Positions 25,296 to 33,869 are shown, counted from the first letter of the stretch. The stretch is DNA of 64,000 nucleotides from Cloacibacterium sp046296655 (GCA_046296655.1 JBKBLE010000002.1:1-64000); one strand, 5' to 3'. The notes: generated by a model from the letters alone, not told the origin. Translations and numbers: made by a program.

Positions 25296-25625
25296 TCACA
25301 CTCTATATTTCCAAAAACTCCAGATTTTTCTGGTTACGAGATAATTTAAATCTTCTTCCATAGCGTAAGCTTCTCTTTCGAAACTGATATTTCGGTAAGC
25401 CAAATGTTTGTCTTTTAACTTAAAATACCAATAGTAATATTCTACTACATACCACAAATAAAAGAAAATAATAAGGAGTTCTAATTGCTGACGAATGTGT
25501 ATTTTTTCGTGATTAATGAGTATTTTATTTTCCTTAAACGCTGATTCACGAAGAAAAATGAACGGAAAAATGGTAATTCCGTTGATTCTAGTCTTTCGGA
25601 GAAGGCGTAAACTCAAAATAATCAT
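25296..25625 (-). CDS. Small membrane protein with HExxH motif
   Basis: 109 residues from the ATG at 25625 (a GTG start at 25664 would give 122). I chose the ATG because MIILSLRLLRK begins the recognisable part. The motif NHEKIHIRQQLELL holds HExxH, then a hydrophobic helix IIFFYLWYVVEYYYWYF. The C-terminal part EREAYAMEEDLNYL offers an acidic residue as a possible third ligand. It resembles a minimal Bacteroidota membrane metallopeptidase-like family, but I do not recognise a named member and proteolysis is unproven. It is divergent from the DUF5522 gene. Confidence 0.6.
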   Translation of the reverse strand: MIILSLRLLRKTRINGITIFPFIFLRESAFKENKILINHEKIHIRQQLELLIIFFYLWYVVEYYYWYFKLKDKHLAYRNISFEREAYAMEEDLNYLVTRKIWSFWKYRV

Positions 25626-25706
25626 AGAACAAAGATATGAAAAGTTAAAAGGAGCAATTATCACAATGATTTAAAAATATGATTGAATTTTTTGTAATTT
25701 TATGGA

Positions 25707-25898
25707 ATGAAATTTGATAAAGAATTAGTAGAAGGCGAAGATTTTTATTATAATGAATTAGGCTACAAAGTTTTCACCGAAAGATACCACTTAAAACGCG
25801 GTTATTGCTGTAAAAGTGGTTGTAAACATTGTCCTTATGGTTATGATAAAAAGACTGATTCTTTTAAAAAAATTGAGAAAAAACCACATAAATCATAA
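25707..25898 (+). CDS. DUF5522 small cysteine-rich protein
   Basis: 63 residues, cytoplasmic, unknown function. The signature FTERYHLKRGYCCKSGCKHC (then PYGY) is diagnostic: four Cys and one His in a CCxxxCxHC pattern, probably a metal-binding knuckle. The C-terminus is Lys-rich. An ATG 5 nt earlier (25702) meets a stop after one codon, which fixes the start at 25707. The lipoprotein gene follows after 4 nt, so both are likely on one transcript. Confidence 0.85.
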   Translation: MKFDKELVEGEDFYYNELGYKVFTERYHLKRGYCCKSGCKHCPYGYDKKTDSFKKIEKKPHKS

Positions 25899-25902
25899 AA
25901 AA

Positions 25903-26430
25903 ATGAAGAAATATTTTTTCCTTTTGTTGGCTTCAGCAGCACTTTTTGTTACGTCTTGTTCACCATTTAATGTAAGAACAGATTATGCTGAAACTGCCAA
26001 TTTTAGTTCTTATAAAACATATCAGTTTAGAGTAGATGATTTAAAACTGAATGATTTAGACAAAGACCGTGTTTTAAACGAAGTAGCTAAAAACCTACAA
26101 ATGAAAGGTTTATCAGCATCTCAAACTCCCGATTTAGTTGTAAACTTAAAAGCTTCTCATAAAAAAATAGAAGATACCAGAATTGAACCTAGTTTCGGAA
26201 TGTATGGTTGGGGAAGACCTTTTGGTTGGGGAGTTGGAATGAGCAGAGCTTGGACTACCGATTACAACAGAGGAAGTTTGATTATTGACATCGTAGATGC
26301 TAAAACTGGAAAATTAGTTTGGCAAGGTGTAGGAAGCGGAATCAATGTAGATTCTCCTAAATCTAAACAAAAACAAATTCCAGCGATTGTAGCAGAAATT
26401 ATGGCTAATTATCCGCCTGTGAAAAAGTAA
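25903..26430 (+). CDS. DUF4136 lipoprotein
   Basis: 175 residues from the ATG at 25903. The frame opens earlier, but that part overlaps the DUF5522 gene in another frame. The signal peptide ends in LFVTSC (Cys about 19), so it is a lipoprotein. The DUF4136 pattern is TDYAETANFSSYKTYQF, DKDRVLNEVAKNLQMKG, then SLIIDIVDAKTGKLVWQG. Family function is unknown. A Gly/Trp-rich loop (GMYGWGRPFGWGVGM) is at about 100-114. Transcription probably ends in the 19-bp hairpin 30 nt downstream. Confidence 0.88.
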   Translation: MKKYFFLLLASAALFVTSCSPFNVRTDYAETANFSSYKTYQFRVDDLKLNDLDKDRVLNEVAKNLQMKGLSASQTPDLVVNLKASHKKIEDTRIEPSFGMYGWGRPFGWGVGMSRAWTTDYNRGSLIIDIVDAKTGKLVWQGVGSGINVDSPKSKQKQIPAIVAEIMANYPPVKK

Positions 26431-26460
26431 AAATATTTTTAACTTTAATATTATTTGTCT

Positions 26461-26501
26461 AAAAACGTACGGCGCGAGCAAAGCTCGCGCCGTACGTTTT
26501 T
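26461..26501. terminator. Very strong 19-bp terminator
   Basis: AAAAACGTACGGCGCGAGC (26461-26479) is perfectly complementary to 26483-26501 with a 3-nt loop, followed by another T. It could stop transcription in both directions, between the lipoprotein gene and pafA. Confidence 0.92.
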
Positions 26502-26519
26502 TATATTTTAAAACAAAAA

Positions 26520-26541
26520 AATCGGGAAGACTTCCCGATTT
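26520..26541 (-). terminator. pafA terminator hairpin
   Basis: AATCGGGA...TCCCGATT around 26520-26541 with a poly-A run on the plus side (poly-U on the minus transcript), 28 nt beyond the pafA stop. Confidence 0.65.
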
Positions 26542-26568
26542 TATAATATAGTATTAGATGAAAATCTA

Positions 26569-28227
26569 TTATTTTTCTAAAACTTCTGTAATAGGATTTC
26601 CTATGTTTCCACTTGGATTTTCCACTTTCAGCATTTGAGCTAGAGTTGGTGCAATATCAGTCATGTGATATGGTTTTGCACTTTGTCCATTTTTAACTTT
26701 CCAACCCATAAAAATTAATGGAATGTGAGCATCATAAGAATTCCAAACGCTGTGAGTAGTTCCTTTTTTAGCATAAGTTGGCAACATGCTGTCATGCGTA
26801 ATAATTTGAATATCACCACTTCTTTGCCAGTTGTAACCATTAATAATTCTGGTTTTAATCGGTTCAGGAATTGCTGCTTCTGCTACTTCTTCTAAATCTA
26901 CTGCGTACAATACTCTTTTATCTTTATTCAGCAAACCAAGAATCGTTTTCTTTACCTCATCTGCATCCAATCCTTTTTCTTTGATAACATTTTGGTTAAG
27001 ATAAACTTGGTAATTATCAATTCCTAAAATCAATTTACTTACTGCATATTTTTTTTCAAGTTCATCATTAAGTGTTTTTTCTAAACCTTCACCAAAGAAA
27101 CCTGTTGCCATTTTATTGGCTTGCATATAACCTTCTGAATGTGCAGCACCATGATCTGCAGATAAGAATACCAAGTAGTTTCCTTTTCCTACTTTTTTAT
27201 CTAACTGTTGGAAAAACGCTTCTAAATCTCTGTCTAATCTTAAATAAGTATCTTCTATTTCTATAGAATTTGGGCCAAAAGCATGACCTACATAATCTGT
27301 AGAAGCAATATTTATTGCTAAGAAATCTGTAATTTGATCTTCACCCATTTTGTAACCATTAATTGTAGCTTCAGCCATTTTTAGGGTTAAAGAATTTCCA
27401 AAAGGTGTGGTTCTGATGACTCCTTTTTTAGCATCATAATCTTTTGCTAAATTTTCATAAGGAAAAGTAGGTGTTTTAGCACTTCCTAAAAGGTTTTCCC
27501 AAGCAACATTATCTGCCGTACTTTCGAAATATTCTGAAATAGGAAGTAATGTTTTCCAGCCATTTGCAACTAGTTTTTTACCGTTTTCTTCTTTGTTAAA
27601 TTCATTCAACCACTGTGGTAATTCTTTCAAATAATAATCCGAAGTGATGAAATTCCCCGTGGTTTCATCAAACCAAAAAGCCGCAGTAGGATTATGTCCT
27701 GCTGGTAAAATAGAAGCTCTGTCTTTTAATGAAACGCCAACTACTTTTGAACGGAAATTGGTTGCAATTCCTAACTGGTCTGTAATGGTAGTACTCCAAA
27801 GATTTCTAGGAGAATGCTGACCTATTTTTTTAGCTTCTGTTCCTACAGCATTTACCGTTTCATCTGTAGTACAGTAAACGTTATTACCCGTTTCTTTATC
27901 CGTCCAGTCGTTTCCCGCAATTCCGTGAATCGATGGAACAGAACCTGTATAAATAGAAGTATGACCTATTGCAGTAACCGTAGGAATATAATCAATCATC
28001 ACATTATTAAAACTGTAGCCTTCATTTAATAATCTTTTGAAGCCACCATTTCCGTATTTAGCTTGATATTTATACAAGAAATCCCAACGCATCTGGTCTA
28101 CTACAATCCCTACCACCAATTTTGGTCTTTCTACTCCATCATTATATTGAGTATTTTTATTTTTTTGTGCATCAACAGATAACAAAGCCAATGTTACTAA
28201 TGCAAGTGTGCTAATTTTTCTAAGCAT
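26569..28227 (-). CDS. pafA: PafA-type alkaline phosphatase
   Basis: 552 residues with a signal peptide (about 1-20, LALVTLALLSVDA), so periplasmic. All four residues known for PafA catalysis are present with a constant offset of 6 from the published numbering: T85 (nucleophile, in PTVTAIGH), N106 (GNDW), K168 and R170 (VSLKDRAS). Zinc-site motifs are GIVVDQMRWD near residue 40 and LSADHGAAHSEGY further on. PafA enzymes are phosphate-insensitive monoester hydrolases of Bacteroidota and supply phosphate even when phosphate is present. A -7 element is at 28251-28258. Confidence 0.93.
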   Translation of the reverse strand: MLRKISTLALVTLALLSVDAQKNKNTQYNDGVERPKLVVGIVVDQMRWDFLYKYQAKYGNGGFKRLLNEGYSFNNVMIDYIPTVTAIGHTSIYTGSVPSIHGIAGNDWTDKETGNNVYCTTDETVNAVGTEAKKIGQHSPRNLWSTTITDQLGIATNFRSKVVGVSLKDRASILPAGHNPTAAFWFDETTGNFITSDYYLKELPQWLNEFNKEENGKKLVANGWKTLLPISEYFESTADNVAWENLLGSAKTPTFPYENLAKDYDAKKGVIRTTPFGNSLTLKMAEATINGYKMGEDQITDFLAINIASTDYVGHAFGPNSIEIEDTYLRLDRDLEAFFQQLDKKVGKGNYLVFLSADHGAAHSEGYMQANKMATGFFGEGLEKTLNDELEKKYAVSKLILGIDNYQVYLNQNVIKEKGLDADEVKKTILGLLNKDKRVLYAVDLEEVAEAAIPEPIKTRIINGYNWQRSGDIQIITHDSMLPTYAKKGTTHSVWNSYDAHIPLIFMGWKVKNGQSAKPYHMTDIAPTLAQMLKVENPSGNIGNPITEVLEK

Positions 28228-28250
28228 TTTTCTAGAAATTTTAATTTAGG

Positions 28251-28258
28251 CAAATTTA
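28251..28258 (-). promoter_or_regulatory. -7 element of pafA (TAAATTTG)
   Basis: Minus strand TAAATTTG, 24 nt before the ATG at 28227. It fits TAnnTTTG. No clear TTG at the right distance. Confidence 0.5.
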
Positions 28259-28320
28259 AAGGTTTTTATTTTAGTCGAAGTTTAATTTTACATTAAAAAT
28301 TAAATCATTCACTTAACAAA

Positions 28321-28345
28321 AAAACGCACCTAAAAGATGCGTTTT
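28321..28345 (-). terminator. mdh terminator
   Basis: AAAACGCA (28321-28328) pairs with TGCGTTTT (28338-28345) with a 9-nt loop, 24 nt past the mdh stop. The minus transcript ends in a U run. Confidence 0.75.
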
Positions 28346-28368
28346 ATTTATTTTATAAAAGGAGTTTT

Positions 28369-29295
28369 TTAGAATTTTAAATCTCCGTTTACTTCTCTTA
28401 CCGCTGCTGCTGCAGCTGCAAATTTTTCTTTTTCTGCTTCAGTCAATTCGATTTCTACGATTTTTTCTACTCCATTTTTACCGATAATCGCAGGAACACC
28501 TAAACAAATGTCAGACTGACCATATTCTCCGTCTAACATAAGTGAACAAGGAATCATTTTCTTTTGGTCACAAGCAATTGCCTGAACCATTACAGAAACT
28601 GCTGCACCTGGTGCATACCAAGCTGAAGTTCCTAATAATTTAGTTAATGTAGCACCTCCTACTTTAGTTTCTTCTACTACATACGCTTGTTGTTCTTCAG
28701 TCAAGAAAGAAGTTACAGGAATACCGTTTCTAGTTGCTTTAGATAATAAAGGAAGCATACCTGTATCTGAGTGTGCTGCAATTACCATTCCGTCTACATC
28801 AGAAATTGGAGCTTCTAGAGCTTCCGCTAATCTGTACTTGAATCTTGCAGAATCTAGAGCACCTCCCATTCCAATGATTTTATGTTTTGGTAAACCAGAA
28901 GTTTTGTGAACTAGGTAAGCCATAGTATCCATTGGGTTAGAAACCACGATAATGGTTACATTAGGAGAATGTTTTACTAAGTTAGCCGTTACATCTTTTA
29001 CAATTCCTGCATTGATACCGATTAACTCTTCTCTAGTCATTCCAGGTTTTCTAGGGATACCAGAAGTGATTACCGCTACATCTGAACCGGCAGTTTTACT
29101 ATAATCACCAGTTGTTCCCGTAATTTTAGTATCAAAACCATTCAAAGAAGCAGTTTGCATTAAATCCATTGCTTTACCTTCAGCAAAACCTTCTTTAATA
29201 TCTACTAAAACCACTTCTGAACAGAAGTTTTTCATAGCAATATATTCTGCGCAAGATGCACCTACAGCTCCTGCTCCAACTACAGTTACTTTCAT
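28369..29295 (-). CDS. mdh: Malate dehydrogenase
   Basis: 308 residues, cytoplasmic NAD-dependent oxidoreductase of the citric acid cycle. The Rossmann motif VVGAGAVGASCAEYIA is at about 4-18. The substrate-binding TSGIPRKPGMTREEL, the NAD-loop VVSNPMDTMAYL, and the catalytic His in IAAHSDTGMLPL (usually GGHGD in the family, here AAHSD) follow. The LDH-like malate dehydrogenase type is supported by length. A promoter with good spacing lies upstream and a terminator downstream, so it is a single-gene unit. Confidence 0.95.
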   Translation of the reverse strand: MKVTVVGAGAVGASCAEYIAMKNFCSEVVLVDIKEGFAEGKAMDLMQTASLNGFDTKITGTTGDYSKTAGSDVAVITSGIPRKPGMTREELIGINAGIVKDVTANLVKHSPNVTIIVVSNPMDTMAYLVHKTSGLPKHKIIGMGGALDSARFKYRLAEALEAPISDVDGMVIAAHSDTGMLPLLSKATRNGIPVTSFLTEEQQAYVVEETKVGGATLTKLLGTSAWYAPGAAVSVMVQAIACDQKKMIPCSLMLDGEYGQSDICLGVPAIIGKNGVEKIVEIELTEAEKEKFAAAAAAVREVNGDLKF

Positions 29296-29330
29296 TTTTT
29301 TATTTTTTTAAGGTTTAAAATTAAGTTGCT

Positions 29331-29361
29331 CAAATTTAATGATTATTTGAGGATTAGACAA
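29331..29361 (-). promoter_or_regulatory. Promoter for mdh
   Basis: Minus strand TAAATTTG (29331-29338) with TTG at 29359-29361, spaced exactly 20 nt. The -7 is about 35 nt upstream of the ATG at 29295. This is the best-formed promoter in the window. Confidence 0.7.
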
Positions 29362-29460
29362 TTTTCTTGATATGAATTATATCCTAATTTTAAAATTTAT
29401 CAATCATGTAAATAGATGTAAAAATTACCATAAATCAAGGACAAAAACAGAGACATTGCT

Positions 29461-29468
29461 TACCTTTG
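29461..29468 (+). promoter_or_regulatory. -7 element of cysE (TACCTTTG)
   Basis: TACCTTTG fits TAnnTTTG and lies 16 nt before the ATG at 29485. The same octamer precedes the pyrE-pyrF gene at 48591. Confidence 0.5.
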
Positions 29469-29484
29469 TTTTAAATTTTGAAGG

Positions 29485-30309
29485 ATGGAAAATTTTTTGA
29501 AGCATTTACAAGACGGATATTCTAACAGAAAATATGATTTAGATAAAAAGAAAATCGAAACCTTTATCGATGATTTTTTCAGATTCGTGTTTTTTCTAGA
29601 ACTTCAAAGATGTGCTTCAGAAGATGAAATCGCCCATCGATTACAGCAATTTAAAATAGATTTTATCAAGATTCTGTGTTCTGTTTTTGATGACATAGAA
29701 AAAGCCACAGCATGTGGAGAGTATTTTTTCACCAAATTCCCAGAAATTTATAAAACTTTAGAACAAGACGCTGCTTTTGCCCTAGAAAATGACCCAGCTG
29801 CAACCTCTGTAGAAGAAATCACTTTTTCTTATCCGGGTTTTTATGCGATTGCGATTTACAGATTAGCTCACGAATTACAATTGGAAAAAATACCGTTGAT
29901 TCCTAGAATCTGGACAGAATTGGCGCACAGCAAAACAGGAATAGACATTCATCCCGGTGCTACCATTGGTTCGCCATTCTTTATCGATCATGGTACGGGA
30001 ATTGTAATAGGTGAAACCTCAGAAATTGGAAATGGTGTCAAAATTTATCAAGGAGTTACTTTGGGAGCGCTTTCTGTTTCTAAAGAAATTGCCAATACCA
30101 AAAGACATCCTACCATAGAAAACGGTGTAGTTATTTATGCGAATGCTACCATTTTAGGAGGAGAAACCGTGATTGGCGAGAACAGCATCATCGGTGGAAA
30201 CGTTTGGATTACAGACAGCCTACCGAAAAATTCGGTGGTTTTTCACAAAGGTCAAGTGACGGTGAGAAATAAATTTCCGGGTGATGAACCGATTAACTAC
30301 TTTATTTAG
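29485..30309 (+). CDS. cysE: Serine O-acetyltransferase
   Basis: 274 residues, making O-acetylserine for cysteine synthesis in the cytoplasm. The N-terminal helical domain (1-150) precedes a left-handed beta-helix with hexapeptide repeats: IDIHPGATIGSPFFIDHGTG, VIGETSEIGNGVKIYQGVTL, then a GGNVWITDS end. The catalytic His/Asp residues in the IDHGTG and DIHPGA turns are present. It is longer at the N-terminus than E. coli CysE, as in the EpsC-like group. cysK lies 244 nt downstream, the next enzyme in the pathway. The gap carries a minisatellite and repeat B. Confidence 0.93.
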   Translation: MENFLKHLQDGYSNRKYDLDKKKIETFIDDFFRFVFFLELQRCASEDEIAHRLQQFKIDFIKILCSVFDDIEKATACGEYFFTKFPEIYKTLEQDAAFALENDPAATSVEEITFSYPGFYAIAIYRLAHELQLEKIPLIPRIWTELAHSKTGIDIHPGATIGSPFFIDHGTGIVIGETSEIGNGVKIYQGVTLGALSVSKEIANTKRHPTIENGVVIYANATILGGETVIGENSIIGGNVWITDSLPKNSVVFHKGQVTVRNKFPGDEPINYFI

Positions 30310-30380
30310 GTAAAGGCTAAGGTTGAGGCTAAGGTAGAGATAAAGGTAAAGGTAAAGGTTGAGGTAAAGGTAGAGATAAG
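30309..30380. repeat. Hexameric GGTAAA/GGTTGA/GGCTAA minisatellite
   Basis: About 12 units of six bases following GG(T/C)(A/T)(A/G)A, starting at the last base of the cysE stop codon. Units vary by one or two bases, which suggests expansion by slippage. Confidence 0.7.
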
Positions 30381-30413
30381 TAAAAACTGAATTTAATTAA
30401 GATAACGAAACTT

Positions 30414-30527
30414 GCAGCCCGACTTGAACGGAGCTCTTTTTAAAATTTTTTGGTTCTCTCCTTTAGGAGAGTTAGTGAGGAAAAAATTTTAAAAAAGCGG
30501 GAGTGGAAGGCGGTAAAGCTGCCCAAA
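30414..30527. repeat. Structured repeat family 1, copy B
   Basis: It starts GCAGCCCGACTTGAACGGAG and ends AGCTGCCCAAAT. Outer stem GCAGC/GCTGC as copy A, but an unrelated inner stem: TTTTTAAAATTTTTT pairs with AAAAAATTTTAAAAA, with a small hairpin TCTCTCC/GGAGAG at the tip. It ends 27 nt upstream of the cysK ATG. Confidence 0.75.
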
Positions 30528-30553
30528 TTAATAATATTTAAAATTTAAAAAAT

Positions 30554-31489
30554 ATGAAAGTTAACAATGTACTAGAAGTGATTGGCAACACTCCATTGGT
30601 AAAATTAAATAAGATTTTCGGGAGTGATGTAGAAGTGTGGATGAAACTAGAACGCCAAAATCCTGGTGGAAGCATCAAAGACAGAATTGCACTTGCGATG
30701 ATAGAAACAGCGGAAAAAGAAGGAAAAATTAATAAAGACACCCTGATTATAGAACCAACTTCGGGAAACACAGGTGTAGGTTTGGCAATGGTTTGCGCAG
30801 TTAAAGGTTATAAATTAGTTTTGGTAATGCCAGAATCTATGTCTGTAGAACGTAGAAAACTCATGTCTGCGTATGGCGCTGAATTTGTTTTAACTCCAAG
30901 AGAATTGGGAACCAATGGTGCGGTGAAAAAAGCTTACGAACTGGCTTCTACGATTGAAAACTCATGGATTCCACAGCAATTTGAAAACGATGCAAATCCA
31001 GAAATTCATAAAAATACCACTGCTCAAGAAATTTTGGCAGATTTCCCAGAAGGATTTGACTATGTGATTACAGGTGTAGGAACGGGCGGTCATATTACAG
31101 GCGTAACCGAAGTTTTGAAAGAAAAATTCCCGAATCTGAAAAGTTATGCCGTAGAACCTACAGATTCACCTGTTTTAAGTGGTGGAAATCCTGGTCCGCA
31201 TCCTTTGCAAGGAATTGGCGCTGGTTTCGTTCCGAAAGTGTTGAATTCTGAAATCCTAGACGGTGTGATTCAAGTAGAAAAAGCAGAAGCTTTTGATTTT
31301 GCTAGAAAATTAGCGGTTCAAGAAGGAATTTTAGCAGGAATTTCTACTGGTGCTTCTCTTGCTGCAATTGCCAAGAAATTGCCAGAATTACCAAAAGGTG
31401 CTAAAGTTTTGACCTTTAATTATGACACTGGCGAAAGATATTGGTCTGTTCCAGATTTGTTCCAAGAAAATGAATCTGAATTGAAATAA
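30554..31489 (+). CDS. cysK: Cysteine synthase A
   Basis: 311 residues, converting O-acetylserine and sulfide to cysteine. Motifs are VIGNTPLVKLN near residue 10, the PLP lysine in PGGSIKDRIA (K about 42), EPTSGNTGVGLA (cofactor loop), and the GTGGHITGV phosphate-binding loop. The C-terminal NYDTGERYWSV is typical of CysK. It pairs with cysE upstream. A 14-bp terminator follows 4 nt after the stop codon. Confidence 0.94.
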   Translation: MKVNNVLEVIGNTPLVKLNKIFGSDVEVWMKLERQNPGGSIKDRIALAMIETAEKEGKINKDTLIIEPTSGNTGVGLAMVCAVKGYKLVLVMPESMSVERRKLMSAYGAEFVLTPRELGTNGAVKKAYELASTIENSWIPQQFENDANPEIHKNTTAQEILADFPEGFDYVITGVGTGGHITGVTEVLKEKFPNLKSYAVEPTDSPVLSGGNPGPHPLQGIGAGFVPKVLNSEILDGVIQVEKAEAFDFARKLAVQEGILAGISTGASLAAIAKKLPELPKGAKVLTFNYDTGERYWSVPDLFQENESELK

Positions 31490-31492
31490 ATT

Positions 31493-31522
31493 AAAAACGC
31501 TCCAAAAATTTGGAGCGTTTTT
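31493..31522 (+). terminator. cysK terminator
   Basis: AAAAACGCTCCAAA (31493-31506) is perfectly complementary to 31509-31522, followed by T's. Confidence 0.88.
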
Positions 31523-31530
31523 TTTATCTC

Positions 31531-31917
31531 TCGCTGATTTTGCAGATTAAGCCGATGTTTTTTTAGATTAATTTAACCGCAAAAGAGACAAAAGAAAAAA
31601 TTGAAAATAAGAAATTCAAAAGAACAAAAAAGTAAATTTTTGTCCTTGATTTTTTTTTCTTTCGCTGATTGTGCTGATTAAGCCGATGTTTTTTAAGATT
31701 AATTAACTGCGAAAGAGACAAAAGAAAAGATTGAAAATAAGAAATTCAAAAGGACAAAAAAGTAAATTTTTGTCCTTTATTTTTTTTTCTTTCGCTGATT
31801 GTGCTGATTGCGCTGATGTTTTTTTAAGATTAATTAACCGCAAAAGAGACAAAAGAAAAGATTGAAAATAAGAAATTCAAAAGAACAAAAAAGTAAATTT
31901 TTGTCCTTGATTTTTTA
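31531..31917. repeat. Tandem array, three copies of a 130-bp unit
   Basis: Units start at about 31531, 31662 and 31792 (period 131 then 130). Each starts with a TCGCTGATT element, then AACCGCAAAAGAGACAAAAG (first copy; later copies differ by one or two bases) and ends in TAAATTTTTGTCC. Each unit thus joins the left halves of two dispersed families seen elsewhere. The region up to 31990 also has a degenerate TCTCGC/AATCAGCGAGAT element. I see no gene in 31523-31990. Confidence 0.85.
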
Positions 31918-31990
31918 AACTCTAGCTTATTATACTGATGAATATTTTTTTTAAAATCTGCTAAATTTGCTAAATCAGCGAGATATTTTT

Positions 31991-33046
31991 TTAATTTTCT
32001 TCTTCGAAATAGAGCATATAATATTTTCCGTTTTCGTCTTGTCCTTGCTGGATGAGTTTTCGGTCTCCATGAATGTAAATATGGAAGTTTTTGTCTAGTT
32101 TTATGACGCTTTTTAAAATCCTGGCGTTTTTCTTAACTGCTGCATCATTGATGGCGAATTCATCTGACAAAGCATAATCTCTTTCGTCTTCGTATTGTGT
32201 TTTGAAGGCATTAAAACTTTGGATAACTTCTTGGTCTCCCAAAACTTCTCTTGTGAATTCTTCCAACTTAAATTCTTCTTTTTCTTTGAAAAAACTCAAC
32301 GATTTATTCAAGAAATCTGCTTGGTCTGCTTTGGTGATTTCAAATTCCTGCGGAAGTTGTTTCGTGATGTATTCTTTGTAAAGTGTAAGCGTTTCTTGCG
32401 TCTCGAAATATTCGTCTTGACGCTGACGAACCTGTAAGAAATCGTCCATCCAATAACTGGTTTCTGCTCTACTCGTTCCGTCAATAATAGACATGAGATA
32501 ACCTTGTTCTTTGTTGGTATTGTAAATCAAGCAACCTTTGTCTACTTTATTCAAATTGATTCCTTGTAAAGTTTCCAACTCGAACACTTCGGCTCCGCTC
32601 AGTGTGACATCGTTTTTGGTAGAAACTTTCAGGAAAGTGTCTTTGTTTTCGGATTTAAAAAGTCCGACTGCGTCATATCTTTCTCCTTTTACGATGCAAT
32701 CTTTGAAAAAGCAAACGTAGAATTCTCCACCTTTGGTTCTAGGATTGGTAGAATGTTCGTAAAGCAGTTTTGCCAATTTTTTGGACTGGTTTTCTAACAA
32801 TTCTGGTTGTTCAAAAATCTCTGAAACGTAAGTAAACACTTCGTTATTCTCGATATTAGAACTATGGAAAAACTCGAAAAAGATTTCGGGTTTAAAATTT
32901 TTAAGGAAATAATCTTTGAGCAATGCTTTCATCTCATCTGTAATGAAAACTTCTGAATCTGTGGTTACCAAAGCTTCTTGATGCGTTTGGTTTCCTACGT
33001 AATTAATGCAAAGATGTTCTAGTGTGGTTTCTTCTGTGAAAATCAT
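31991..33046 (-). CDS. NA37-family nucleoid-associated protein
   Basis: 351 residues from the ATG at 33046; the frame opens earlier but the family match starts at MIFTEETTLEHLCINYVGN. This resembles the 37-kDa nucleoid-associated family (YejK/NdpA-like) by the pattern DEMKALLKDYFLKNF and FFKDCIVKGERYDAVGLFKS. The family binds DNA in some bacteria, and members are also found next to mobile and defence genes. It is divergent from the restriction endonuclease with about 58 bp between starts. Function here is inferred only. Confidence 0.7.
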   Translation of the reverse strand: MIFTEETTLEHLCINYVGNQTHQEALVTTDSEVFITDEMKALLKDYFLKNFKPEIFFEFFHSSNIENNEVFTYVSEIFEQPELLENQSKKLAKLLYEHSTNPRTKGGEFYVCFFKDCIVKGERYDAVGLFKSENKDTFLKVSTKNDVTLSGAEVFELETLQGINLNKVDKGCLIYNTNKEQGYLMSIIDGTSRAETSYWMDDFLQVRQRQDEYFETQETLTLYKEYITKQLPQEFEITKADQADFLNKSLSFFKEKEEFKLEEFTREVLGDQEVIQSFNAFKTQYEDERDYALSDEFAINDAAVKKNARILKSVIKLDKNFHIYIHGDRKLIQQGQDENGKYYMLYFEEEN

Positions 33047-33104
33047 GCTGCGAAAATAAAGAAAAAAAATATTGTATATTAGCCTAACAAAAATTTTATT
33101 TTTG

Positions 33105-33869
33105 ATGAAAAACAAATACCTTAATTTTATTTCAGACGAACATTTTCTTAACTGTATTGCCAATCTTCATAGTGCATATATAAAAGCAAAAAATAATATT
33201 TCTAAAAAAAGTTTTTACAGTAATAAAGTAGATACGATAAAACTTACTTTTGATTCTAAATTCAATGACATCGATGAAGAAAAACTGATTGAAGCCGAAA
33301 TTTTAAGACAAATTGATAAATCTATTAATAATTCTATCGGAACTTTTCATGAACAAATTCTAGGCGGAATTGATGGTTTTGAAGTAGGAAAATTGAGTGG
33401 TTTTGATATTAAAGCGAAAGATGAAACTCTTTTTGCTGACATTAAAAACAAACATAATACAATGAACAGTAGTTCTGCTGAAGCTCTTTTTCAAAAATTG
33501 GCAAGATATGCAGATACTTACAAAAAATCTAAATGTTATTGGGTTCAAATTTTAGCAAAAACTAGTTTTTGCGAATTGTGGAAAGGTGAAATTAATGGCA
33601 AAGAATACAGTCATAGTAGAGTTTACAAAATTTCTGGCGACCAATTTTACGCATTACTTTCTGGGCAAGAAAATGCTCTCTTCCAATTATATAAAAAACT
33701 ACCAATTGCCATCAATGATTATTTGAATTCTATAGAAAACAAAGAATCAATAGAAGAAAATTCTGCTTTAGATGAAATAAAAACTGAAACGGAAAAAAGC
33801 AAAAGAAGTATTTTAGATCAAATTACTTTTGAAAATTACAGTTATTATTTAGGTTTTGATAAACTGTAA
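33105..33869 (+). CDS. Type II restriction endonuclease, Eco47II/Sau96I-like family
   Basis: 254 residues from ATG 33105 (an earlier TTG at 33072 is unlikely). It matches the Eco47II restriction endonuclease family: IGTFHEQILGGIDGFEVG, GFDIKAKDETLFADIKNKHN and RYADTYKKSKCYWVQIL. The PD-(D/E)xK-like site is D101 and D112-I-K114, with E83 as a possible third residue. Known relatives cut GGNCC. It is convergent with the cytosine methyltransferase, with the 3' ends overlapping by 25 bp. The call depends on family similarity plus the adjacent methyltransferase. Confidence 0.8.
   Translation: MKNKYLNFISDEHFLNCIANLHSAYIKAKNNISKKSFYSNKVDTIKLTFDSKFNDIDEEKLIEAEILRQIDKSINNSIGTFHEQILGGIDGFEVGKLSGFDIKAKDETLFADIKNKHNTMNSSSAEALFQKLARYADTYKKSKCYWVQILAKTSFCELWKGEINGKEYSHSRVYKISGDQFYALLSGQENALFQLYKKLPIAINDYLNSIENKESIEENSALDEIKTETEKSKRSILDQITFENYSYYLGFDKL

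Noticed and set aside
31531..31917. CRISPR array
   Set aside because: Units are 130 bp in tandem with no spacers, and no cas genes are near.
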